The notes below the pieces were generated by a model. It worked only from the letters and a program-made list of their open reading frames with translations, searched no databases and was not told the DNA's origin. Position numbers and translations under genes: made by a program. DNA of 11,755 nt from Clostridiales bacterium (GTDB taxonomy: Bacteria > Bacillota > Clostridia > Christensenellales > Christensenellaceae): NCBI GenBank assembly GCA_019420265.1, contig JAHZHM010000002.1, forward strand, positions 285 to 12,039, read 5' to 3'. The stretch's first letter is position 1; each line of letters starts with the position of its first letter. Of the stretch, positions 6,258-11,755 are shown in pieces.

Positions 6258-6668
6258 GTGCAAAGAAAGTTTTTTGCGTTGCTACTCTGTGTTATCTGCC
6301 TGATGGTGATGACGATGGGGACGGTCTCCGCGGCACCCGCCGAGCCCGTGTTCGAATATAGCTTCACGGTGGATGAGGATGGAAATGTCATCGAGCCGAG
6401 AGTGCTGGCAGGCGTTACCTGTGGTTTGACGAATACCTCCGGCAGCAACTACTATGCTTGGGCAAGAGGAAAAGGAACTGGGAGCATTTCGGTCAGTGTC
6501 TATCTCTATAAGGATGGTTCGCAGATTGGCCAAGCTTCGAATAGTGGCACGGATGATGTGACGGCAAGAACTAGCACCAGAAGCCTTTCTTCGGGCACTT
6601 ATACGGTCAGAGGATATGCGACCAATTCTAGTGGCACGAACCAGACGAGCACAACGCGCGTCATCTAA
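6258..6668 (+). CDS. Small secreted protein of unknown function
   Basis: A 136-residue protein starting at GTG, with GGAGGA at 6244-6249 eight bases before it; no ATG in frame has a comparable site. Residues 1-25 form a signal peptide: a basic start MQRK, the hydrophobic run FFALLLCVICLMVMTMG, and probable cleavage after VSA. The mature part of about 110 residues is rich in Ser, Thr, Gly and Tyr, with alternating stretches such as GSISVSVYLYKDGSQIG and SGTYTVRGYATNSSGT, which suggests a small beta-sandwich domain. I do not recognise a family. It has no anchor, so it is either released or held by interaction. The upstream site shared with the sigma/anti-sigma locus suggests envelope-stress or sigma-controlled expression. 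A hairpin-rich 3' region follows. Confidence 0.78.
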   Translation: MQRKFFALLLCVICLMVMTMGTVSAAPAEPVFEYSFTVDEDGNVIEPRVLAGVTCGLTNTSGSNYYAWARGKGTGSISVSVYLYKDGSQIGQASNSGTDDVTARTSTRSLSSGTYTVRGYATNSSGTNQTSTTRVI

Positions 6669-6739
6669 CTTAGCCTTTCCAATCAATCTTTTTTGATTGA
6701 ACCCTTCCCACGGTATAGCAGCCCTTATGGGAGGGGACT

Positions 6740-6773
6740 GAACGCAGAGCATTTGTTCTGCGTTCTTTTATTT
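6740..6773 (+). terminator. Intrinsic terminator of the small secreted-protein gene
   Basis: Stem GAACGCAGA (6740-6748) / TCTGCGTTC (6757-6765) with an 8-base loop, followed by TTTTATTT. Two further hairpins precede it, at 6683-6700 and 6702-6736. Confidence 0.88.
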
Positions 6774-6797
6774 GGTGCGAAAAACGGGGCTGCAAAG

Positions 6798-6833
6798 AAA
6801 AAGCCGGGCCAAAGGGAAATGGCCTGGCTTTTT
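6798..6833. terminator. Bidirectional terminator-like hairpin
   Basis: A 14-bp stem with one wobble pair (AAAAAGCCGGGCCA / TGGCCTGGCTTTTT) and an 8-base loop, with A-run and T-run at its ends. It may back up the terminator at 6740 or close a minus-strand transcript from the region to its right. Confidence 0.7.
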
Positions 6834-6956
6834 GAAGCTTGGAGTGCCTGGATATTGCGGCTTTAAAATGGCGTGTAAGGGCGGGTTTGCGACCCGATAG
6901 AATATACTTTGGATATAACGGCGCAGAGAGGTTGGAGGTTTTTAGACGGCATATTG

Positions 6957-7019
6957 TGCAGGAATGCAAAAGGATTTCGCTTCGATAGATGCCCCAGAAT
7001 AAAATCCTTTTCTCCTGCA
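6957..7019. repeat. Long imperfect inverted repeat (63-base hairpin)
   Basis: TGCAGGA (6957-6963) pairs with TCCTGCA (7013-7019). After a small bulge, AAAAGGATTT (6968-6977) pairs with AAATCCTTTT (7002-7011). The hairpin has 17 paired bases and no T-run, so it is not a terminator. Confidence 0.6.
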
Positions 7020-7219
7020 CCCTGCGCACAAAAAAGGACAGGAGAGAAGCGATGGGCTGATAGGTTGCAATCCCCCGACTGCTGCCTTTCTCTGATAGAA
7101 CAAAATGTACAGAGAAAAGGGGAATGGTTTTTGGCAGAAAACGAGCCCATTTGCCAGCTTGCTGTGGTTTGTGCAAAAGCAATACGCGTTTACCTCTTAA
7201 AAGATATAAGGGATATCAG

Positions 7220-7260
7220 AACATAAAAAGAGCAGGGAAATTCCCTGCTCTTTTTATGTT
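7220..7260. terminator. Bidirectional terminator, 20-bp inverted repeat
   Basis: A perfect inverted repeat around 7240, with arms AACATAAAAAGAGCAGGGAA and its complement, contains AAAAAG and CTTTTT at the stem ends. It ends the minus-strand anti-sigma-like gene, whose stop is at 7271-7273. It can also end any + strand transcript from the stretch before it. Confidence 0.88.
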
Positions 7261-7270
7261 GTTGTGTCGA

Positions 7271-8170
7271 TTAAGAGTGGTAGGGCCGCATCTGATCGAA
7301 GAGCGCCCAGAGCTCCGGAAGATTTTCCGAACTAATCATGATTTGAGAGTCATCCAGCAGTAATAAGCCATTGGCCGTATCATCTCGCGTATCAATAAAG
7401 CACATGATCTGCTTGTCCTGATAATCCTTATAGAAAATTTCGTTTTCGCCAGGGAAATATGCGGTAGGATAACCCGTATCACTCCAATCCTGAAGTAGGA
7501 AGAACTCATGGCCTTGATAATCGTAGATAGAGACCAAAGAAGAAATTCCAATTTCATCATGTTTATTGTAGCGAAGCGATTTCAGCTTTGCCTCCGGGTT
7601 ATCCAGAATCAGCGGGTTATTGCCCCAAACTTGCATGAATTCCTCGATGGAATCGTATTCATACTGCTCGACATCACTCTCAGTATTCACATCCACACCA
7701 GATTCGATGGGAGGCGGCGTGCCGCCGATTCCAGCACTGAAAGAAACGATGGAAGGATCTTTGTTTTCCTGGTTTTCAACGACGATAACGCCATCGTCAA
7801 AGAAGGTAATCGCCCAATCGATCACAGCTTTTGCAATGGCCCGGCCCTGGGGGGCCAAGGTAAAGAAGGAAATCAGCGCGGCGACGATGCTGGCAATGAT
7901 CGCCTTCCTGCGCAGCACAGCCTTGGGAGAATGCCTCCGCTCTCTGCGCTCGGCCTTCCGCAAAAGGCGCTGTGCCATGGCTTTGGTTTCATCCGTCATA
8001 TCCGCCAGAAACATTGCGCGCCGAAGCGTTGTCGCAAAGCTGGCGCATTTGCCGGAATCGATGATCCGCTGTGCCTCCGCGGCACTTCGGATAAAAGGGG
8101 CATCCTCTTCCGCAAAGAATAACGCTGTGTGCTCGTATACAAATTTTTCTAGTTCTTTTCGGTCTCCCAT
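7271..8170 (-). CDS. Single-pass membrane protein, probable anti-sigma factor
   Basis: A 299-residue protein with a cytoplasmic N-terminus of about 88 residues, one membrane segment at about 89-107 (KAIIASIVAALISFFTLAP) preceded by a very basic stretch (RKAERRERRHSPKAVLRRK), and an external C-terminal domain. AIAKAVIDWAITFFDDGVIVV just after the membrane resembles the start of DUF4367-type external domains of clostridial anti-sigma proteins. The acidic domain from about 165 includes EYDSIEEFMQVWGNNPLI and a strand-rich end. It is encoded just downstream of an ECF-type sigma gene, in the order typical for such pairs, which is the main reason for the anti-sigma call. The start at 8168-8170 has GGAGG seven bases upstream. 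It may have its own promoter (site 3), so its level could follow sigma activity as negative feedback. The signal it senses is unknown. Confidence 0.75.
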   Translation of the reverse strand: MGDRKELEKFVYEHTALFFAEEDAPFIRSAAEAQRIIDSGKCASFATTLRRAMFLADMTDETKAMAQRLLRKAERRERRHSPKAVLRRKAIIASIVAALISFFTLAPQGRAIAKAVIDWAITFFDDGVIVVENQENKDPSIVSFSAGIGGTPPPIESGVDVNTESDVEQYEYDSIEEFMQVWGNNPLILDNPEAKLKSLRYNKHDEIGISSLVSIYDYQGHEFFLLQDWSDTGYPTAYFPGENEIFYKDYQDKQIMCFIDTRDDTANGLLLLDDSQIMISSENLPELWALFDQMRPYHS

Positions 8171-8214
8171 AGGCTGCCTCCTTTTTCATTGTTGCCAAAC
8201 GCATGATACCATTT

Positions 8215-8235
8215 TTGAGTGCAAAATGCACTCAA
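8215..8235 (-). promoter_or_regulatory. Inverted repeat in the leader of the anti-sigma-like gene
   Basis: Perfect 9-bp arms TTGAGTGCA / TGCACTCAA with an AAA centre, just downstream of the predicted site 3 transcription start. It lacks a T-run on either strand and so is not a terminator. It may be a protein-binding site or a 5' leader hairpin. Confidence 0.5.
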
Positions 8236-8240
8236 TGAAT

Positions 8241-8270
8241 AGACAAGAAACTGCGAGAGAAAATGACACT
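8241..8270 (-). promoter_or_regulatory. Candidate ECF-type promoter of the anti-sigma-like gene (site 3)
   Basis: On the minus strand AGTGTCA (+ strand 8264-8270) begins directly after the sigma gene's TAG stop. TTGTCT (8241-8246) lies 17 bases further on. Both boxes and the spacing match site 2 upstream of the small secreted protein. Confidence 0.55.
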
Positions 8271-8798
8271 CTATTCCCAAAATGTGAGTGCCAATAAAAA
8301 GAGGAGAAGGGAGGTATCCAACTTCTTGCGCCAGCGCTTAATTCGCTGGTTGAGCGTATTGGGCTTGATGCCCATGGAAATGGCGATTTCCTTTAAGGGA
8401 ACCTTGGCGACGACATGCAAAATAAACGCTTTTCTAACATCCTCTGGCCAATTTTCCGTGAGCTGATCGTAAAGCTCGCGCAGGCCGACATCCAGCAGAT
8501 TGGGATCTTCATAGGGCAGAAGATTTTCCATATCTTCCGGCATCGCGACGGTCGGCTTCTCTGCTTTGATGCGATTGAGGCTGGAGCGATAAATCACCCG
8601 AAGGAAATAAGGGCGAATGCGATCCTCGGAAACTTTGGAGAAGAGATCGTCCCTCTCCAGAATTTTGACGCAAAGATCCTGTACAATTTCTTGTGCCGCA
8701 TATTCATCCTTTAAAATAGTAAGTGCAAACCGAAGCAAATCGTCGTAGTGCTCCTGATATGCTTTTAATGTGCGCTCTTGTAACCTCTCAATGCACAC
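8271..8798 (-). CDS. ECF-type RNA polymerase sigma factor
   Basis: A sigma-70 family protein of ECF size. Region 2 covers the first 65 or so residues (AYQEHYDDLLRFALTILKDEYAAQEIVQDLCVKILER), with the usual acidic -10-binding helix. Region 4 is near the C-terminus: ENWPEDVRKAFILHVVAKVPLKEIAISMGIKPNTLNQRIKRWRKKL, a clear HTH that reads the -35 box. The frame extends to an ATG at 8817-8819, but that ATG has no Shine-Dalgarno site and the predicted transcription start lies about 3 bases before it. GTG at 8796-8798 has GGGAG (+ strand 8805-8809) six bases upstream and still gives complete region 2, so I prefer it (175 residues; 182 from the ATG). It precedes the anti-sigma-like gene by 100 bases. 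The last dozen residues are unusually hydrophobic (LLLFLLALTFWE). Confidence 0.88.
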   Translation of the reverse strand: MCIERLQERTLKAYQEHYDDLLRFALTILKDEYAAQEIVQDLCVKILERDDLFSKVSEDRIRPYFLRVIYRSSLNRIKAEKPTVAMPEDMENLLPYEDPNLLDVGLRELYDQLTENWPEDVRKAFILHVVAKVPLKEIAISMGIKPNTLNQRIKRWRKKLDTSLLLFLLALTFWE

Positions 8799-8827
8799 AC
8801 CTTGCTCCCAGATCATCATTTCTTTTT

Positions 8828-8836
8828 ATTATAGCA
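8828..8836 (-). promoter_or_regulatory. Extended -10 promoter of the sigma gene
   Basis: The minus strand reads TGCTATAAT, an extended -10 element with a perfect TATAAT. The -35 position (+ strand 8851-8856) reads TTCTAA, a weak match. This suggests basal sigma-A expression of the ECF sigma gene; no copy of the AGTGTCA motif is present here. Confidence 0.7.
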
Positions 8837-8859
8837 TACTTCGGCAGAAATTAGAAAAA

Positions 8860-8878
8860 ATTGGCAAAAATCGCCAAT
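8860..8878. repeat. Short inverted repeat in the sigma/ytaF divergent region
   Basis: ATTGGC (8860-8865) / GCCAAT (8873-8878). Read on the minus strand it is followed by TTTTTT, so it could be a weak terminator shielding the sigma gene, or an operator. A second small stem, CTGCC/GGCAG, is at 8887-8900. Confidence 0.4.
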
Positions 8879-8946
8879 CTATTTGCCTGCCGCCGGGCAG
8901 AACCCATCTTCGGCCCCTGGCATATGATACCGGGGAGGGATGGAAA

Positions 8947-9507
8947 ATGCAGCAATTATTTTCCGCAATTCTGCTCGGAATTGCGACGAATCTGGATAAC
9001 CTGGCCATTGGCCTTAGCATTGGGCTGGAAGGAAAGAAGCTTCCATTTTTATCGAACTTCGTGATCGCTGCCAGCTCTGCGCTGGCCAGCTATTTTGGAT
9101 GCGCGCTGGCGGCGGTTTGCGCGGGGCTTGGGCCGTGGCTCAAATATTTGGGCGGCGGGCTGCTGGTATTGCTGGGGCTCTGGCCGTTTTTTTATCAAAA
9201 AGCGCCGAAGGAAGAGAAAAAACAGCCGAAGAAAAGCGAAGATGGCCCGCGGCTGGGCCTGGGAAGGGCGCTGATTTTGGCTGTAACCTTGGCGCTCAAC
9301 TGCATCCCGGCTTCTTTTGGCGCGGGAATGGCGGGGGCATATCCCTGGCAGATGGCGGCATCCGTTGGCGCGTGCAGTTTTTTGGCTGTGGGCGCAGGAT
9401 GCTGGGTTGGGCGGTATACCAACGCGCGTTTCTCTGGAGATTGGCTGGATAGGGCCGCGGCAATCATCATGGTGCTGCTGGGCATTTTCGAGCTCATTGC
9501 GCCGTGA
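8947..9507 (+). CDS. YtaF/MntP-like integral membrane protein
   Basis: A 186-residue multi-pass protein of the MntP/YtaF group. The two halves look like an internal duplication. Half one has NLDNLAIGLSIGL at residues 15-27, with the conserved intramembrane Asp17, followed by SNFVIAASSALASYFG and KYLGGGLLVLLGLWPFF. A charged cytoplasmic loop KAPKEEKKQPKKSEDG lies at 85-100. Half two has ALNCIPASFGAGMAG at 116-130 and AAAIIMVLLGIFELI at 170-184. MntP exports Mn2+; YtaF is linked to sporulation in Bacillus. The SN and LGIFEL blocks look more like YtaF, and the second half has Asn118 where an acidic residue might be expected, so I do not claim manganese export. The frame is open to 8770, but ATG 8947 has GGGGAGGG eight bases upstream. 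It is divergent from the sigma gene; a possible -10 TATGAT lies at 8924-8929. Confidence 0.75.
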   Translation: MQQLFSAILLGIATNLDNLAIGLSIGLEGKKLPFLSNFVIAASSALASYFGCALAAVCAGLGPWLKYLGGGLLVLLGLWPFFYQKAPKEEKKQPKKSEDGPRLGLGRALILAVTLALNCIPASFGAGMAGAYPWQMAASVGACSFLAVGAGCWVGRYTNARFSGDWLDRAAAIIMVLLGIFELIAP

Positions 9508-9524
9508 ATGGGAAATTGTTAATT

Positions 9525-9548
9525 TTTCTGAAAATGGCAGTTCAGAAA
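9525..9548. repeat. Inverted repeat upstream of the cell-wall hydrolase promoter
   Basis: TTTCTGAA (9525-9532) / TTCAGAAA (9541-9548) with an 8-base loop. No T-run follows it, so it is a poor terminator for the ytaF-like gene. Its place 10 bases before a -35 box suggests a binding site. Confidence 0.45.
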
Positions 9549-9558
9549 GGAAATGGAT

Positions 9559-9587
9559 TTTACAAGAAAGAGACGTTACGCTATAAT
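9559..9587 (+). promoter_or_regulatory. Sigma-A type promoter of the cell-wall hydrolase gene
   Basis: -35 TTTACA at 9559-9564, an exact 17-base spacer and a perfect -10 TATAAT at 9582-9587. The ribosome-binding site AGGGGG at 9610-9615 precedes the ATG at 9620. Confidence 0.85.
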
Positions 9588-9619
9588 AAACAAAAGAATG
9601 AGTCTATTTAGGGGGAAAA

Positions 9620-11755
9620 ATGAGGACAAAGCATAGAAATCTTTTGAAAAAAACGACTGCGGCAGTGCTTTTTGTCTTTTTATTTTTAAGCACGATTTTT
9701 GCAAGCTTGCCATTTGCCTATGCGCAGGATTTGCAGGCAGGAGATGCGGCCGGCGATGCGAGCGCTGTGCCCAGCACTGAGCCGGAACCGCAGCCAGAAG
9801 CATCTGAGGATGCGCAGCCCTCTGCCGAGCCGAGCGCGGAGCCACAGCCGGAGGAGCCTTCCGCTTCGCCGGATTCCAGCGCGGAGCCGGAGGAGAGCGA
9901 GCCTGCGCCCTCTGCTTCGGAGGGCCTGGAAGAGCCGTCTCCTTCGCCCAGCGAGGAGATCATCTTTGAGCATGTGCCGGAGATCATCATTCCGCGGCCC
10001 CGCATGATGCTGTATTCGGATATTTCCGGGTTCCCGGCCAGCTATCAGAGCAAGCTGCAGGCGCTGCAGAATAAATATCCGAACTGGGTGTTTATTCCGG
10101 TTAAAACGAATTTGGATTGGAACACCGTCATCGCGGAGGAATCCAAAAGCAATCGGTGCACGATTCAGCAATCTGCCAACGAGACGCTGAGAGATCCCAC
10201 GCCGGGCACTTACGATCCCGGCTGGCAAAAGGCTTCCAAGCAGGCAGACGCCTACTTCATCGATCCGCGCAACTTTTTGACCGAGCAGCGCATCTATCAG
10301 TTTGAGCAGCTTTCCTTCAATGCCTCGGTGCATACCCAGAGCGGCGTAGAATCCGTTATGGCGGGCACGTTTATGGCCAACAAAAATATTTCCTATTATA
10401 AGGCAGATGGCACGCTGGTTCAGACGGACAAGCGCTATTCGCAGGCTGTTTTGGAGGCGGGCTATACCAGCGGCCTGAGCCCGTATTATATCGTCTCTAA
10501 AATCCGGCAGGAGATAGGCACCTCGGGCACGAGCGGCAGCATTTCGGGAAAATACCCGGGATATGAGGGGCTATATAACTATTTCAATATCGGCGCAAAC
10601 GATGGGGACAACAATATCGCCAACGGCCTTTTCTACGCCAAGGGCGGTTCGGCCAACCTGACTACCTATAGCCGCCCCTGGACGGACCCCATGCGGGCGA
10701 TCACCGGCGGCGCACAGAACGTCGCGGAGCGCTATGTCAACAAAGGGCAGGATACCGTCTATTTCCAGCGCTTCAATGTCAAACCCGGTGCGGCTTATTC
10801 TCATTATACGCACCAGTATATGACCAACGTCGCCGGGGCGGCCGCCGAGGCATACAATACCTACACCGCCTACAAAGGCGCGGGGCAGCTGGCCTCCACC
10901 AAATCCTTCCTGATTCCGGTCTACAACAACATGCCGAATCTGGAAACTGGCGTTACCATCACGACGGCCAAGCATACGGGCACAGTAAACGCTTCGGGCG
11001 TCAACGTGCGCAAAGGCCCGGCAACCTCCTATGGTTCGCTGGGAGTAACGCTCGCGCCCAGCGATAAACTCCAGATTTTGGGCGGATACCGCAACGACCT
11101 GGAATATACTTCCAGTTTTCAGACGTATCCCTACTGGGTAAAGGTCCGTTTCAGCAAGAATGGGCAGACGTATGAGGGCTATATCTACAGCAACTACTGC
11201 CAGCCGGATTCCGAGCGCGATCTCTATATCGGGGATACCTATGCGCTGAGCTACACCACGGGAACTTCGGAAAAGGTCTACTTTGAATCCACGAACCCCA
11301 AGGTTGTTACGGTCAGCGATACGGGCACGGTAACGGCGGTGGGCAAAGGAACGGCGACCATTCGCGTCTATACCAGCAGCGGCAACCGCATGGATCTCAC
11401 TTCGGTTACGGTAGTGGGCGAGGCGATGCCGGCGCCGAACGTGCGGTTTGTGCAGACCAGAGTGCGGGATGGCAAATTCCAGCATGTGTTCAACTGGGAG
11501 CACATCAGCGGCGCGGCGGGCTATGAAGTTTATACTTCGCTGAGCGAAAATGGAACATACACGCTGGCGGCAAAAAATGAGACTCCGGATTGGGAGAACT
11601 ATGTCCGCAATGAGACGGAAGGCGTCGTCCGCTATTATAAAGTGCGGGCCTATCGCATTGCGAATGGAAAGACATACTACGGCGAGTTTTCGGCGCCTGC
11701 CTGCAATATTCCATCGGTTGAATTCCGATTTACTCAGGATAGAGAGCGAGATGGA
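9620..11755 (+). CDS. Secreted N-acetylglucosaminidase with SH3 and Ig/FnIII-like domains (3' truncated by window)
   Basis: An open frame of 712 codons runs off the right edge. Residues 1-36 are a signal peptide (KHRNLLKK, a hydrophobic core, AYA-Q). Residues 50-115 are a Pro/Glu/Ser/Ala linker that probably spans the wall or holds the enzyme away from it. Residues 137-440 are a glucosaminidase domain of the LytD/GH73-like type: FPASYQSKLQALQNKYPNWVF at 138-158, LDWNTVIAEESK at 165-176, SPYYIVSKIRQEIGTSG at 287-303 with probable catalytic Glu298, and GYEGLYNYFNIGAN at 314-327. An SH3-type module (NASGVNVRKGPATSYGSLG) lies at about 453-527, a BIG2-like Ig domain (SVTVVG end) at about 535-600, and an FnIII-like domain from 604. 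It likely cuts peptidoglycan glycan strands during growth or division. More repeats or an anchor may follow beyond the window. Confidence 0.92.
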   Translation, partial: MRTKHRNLLKKTTAAVLFVFLFLSTIFASLPFAYAQDLQAGDAAGDASAVPSTEPEPQPEASEDAQPSAEPSAEPQPEEPSASPDSSAEPEESEPAPSASEGLEEPSPSPSEEIIFEHVPEIIIPRPRMMLYSDISGFPASYQSKLQALQNKYPNWVFIPVKTNLDWNTVIAEESKSNRCTIQQSANETLRDPTPGTYDPGWQKASKQADAYFIDPRNFLTEQRIYQFEQLSFNASVHTQSGVESVMAGTFMANKNISYYKADGTLVQTDKRYSQAVLEAGYTSGLSPYYIVSKIRQEIGTSGTSGSISGKYPGYEGLYNYFNIGANDGDNNIANGLFYAKGGSANLTTYSRPWTDPMRAITGGAQNVAERYVNKGQDTVYFQRFNVKPGAAYSHYTHQYMTNVAGAAAEAYNTYTAYKGAGQLASTKSFLIPVYNNMPNLETGVTITTAKHTGTVNASGVNVRKGPATSYGSLGVTLAPSDKLQILGGYRNDLEYTSSFQTYPYWVKVRFSKNGQTYEGYIYSNYCQPDSERDLYIGDTYALSYTTGTSEKVYFESTNPKVVTVSDTGTVTAVGKGTATIRVYTSSGNRMDLTSVTVVGEAMPAPNVRFVQTRVRDGKFQHVFNWEHISGAAGYEVYTSLSENGTYTLAAKNETPDWENYVRNETEGVVRYYKVRAYRIANGKTYYGEFSAPACNIPSVEFRFTQDRERDG

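Larger units (their letters stand above)
6774..7219. other. Non-coding stretch with several hairpins, no supported protein gene
   Basis: Between two terminators lies a region less GC-rich than its neighbours. Frames of 60-100 codons exist on both strands, but none has a good ribosome-binding site or protein-like composition. Visible structure: a terminator-like stem at 6798-6833, a small stem CGGGT/ACCCG near 6883-6897, a long hairpin at 6957-7019, and a stem CCTTTCTCTG/CAGAGAAAAGG at 7085-7120. It could be an untyped structured RNA on the + strand ending at the terminator at 7220, or simply decayed sequence. Confidence 0.45.

Noticed and set aside
10571..11503. 310-codon open frame on the minus strand
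   Set aside because: It lies wholly inside the modular hydrolase gene, which has clear domains in the + frame; it is a shadow of GC-rich codon use.
1..11755. CRISPR arrays, insertion sequences, phage genes or att sites next to the tRNAs
   Set aside because: No regularly spaced repeats, transposase or integrase genes, or direct repeats of tRNA ends were seen; the repeat at tRNA-Gln is inverted, not direct.

Overview
The window looks like chromosomal DNA of a moderately GC-rich Clostridia-type Firmicute. The signs are a valS-folC pair, a DUF4364 protein, a YtaF-like membrane protein (a family common in spore formers), tRNA genes with encoded CCA ends, purine-rich Shine-Dalgarno sites, many short hairpin plus T-run terminators, and a clostridial-type secreted N-acetylglucosaminidase. 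No phage, transposon or CRISPR structure is visible. The genus cannot be named from this sequence alone.

Layout. Positions 1-1720 (+) hold the 3' end of valS and a folC that begins right at its P-loop, closed by a bidirectional terminator. Positions 1851-2801 (-) encode an HSL-type esterase. Positions 2802-3281 contain no convincing protein gene but have strong secondary structure and a minus-strand terminator. Positions 3282-3624 (-) hold tRNA-Gln(CTG) and tRNA-Val(GAC). Their likely promoter lies in the last codons and just downstream of the next minus-strand gene, a QueG-like double [4Fe-4S] protein (3656-4363). A divergent promoter starts the + run: DUF4364 protein (apparently leaderless), a P-loop kinase of the FlaR/topology-modulation type, an XRE-type regulator, and a small secreted protein started at GTG. 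After a 600-base non-coding stretch with several hairpins comes a minus-strand pair: a single-pass, anti-sigma-like membrane protein and an ECF-type sigma factor. The window ends with a + strand YtaF/MntP-like membrane protein and the first 712 codons of a large secreted cell-wall hydrolase (signal peptide, Pro/Glu/Ser linker, glucosaminidase domain, SH3, Ig-like, FnIII-like), open at the right edge.

Main regulatory observation. The motif AGTGTCA followed by 17 bases and then a TTGTCT-like hexamer occurs upstream of the small secreted protein and between the sigma gene and its anti-sigma-like partner. A half-matching copy lies upstream of the XRE regulator. The spacing is identical in all three. 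The simplest reading is that these are promoters for the ECF sigma factor encoded here, giving a small local regulon: sigma, membrane anti-sigma, small secreted protein and perhaps the XRE regulator. This is inference from three short sites. The other points worth checking are two structured non-coding stretches bounded by terminators and a 22-bp perfect inverted repeat that runs into the acceptor stem of tRNA-Gln.
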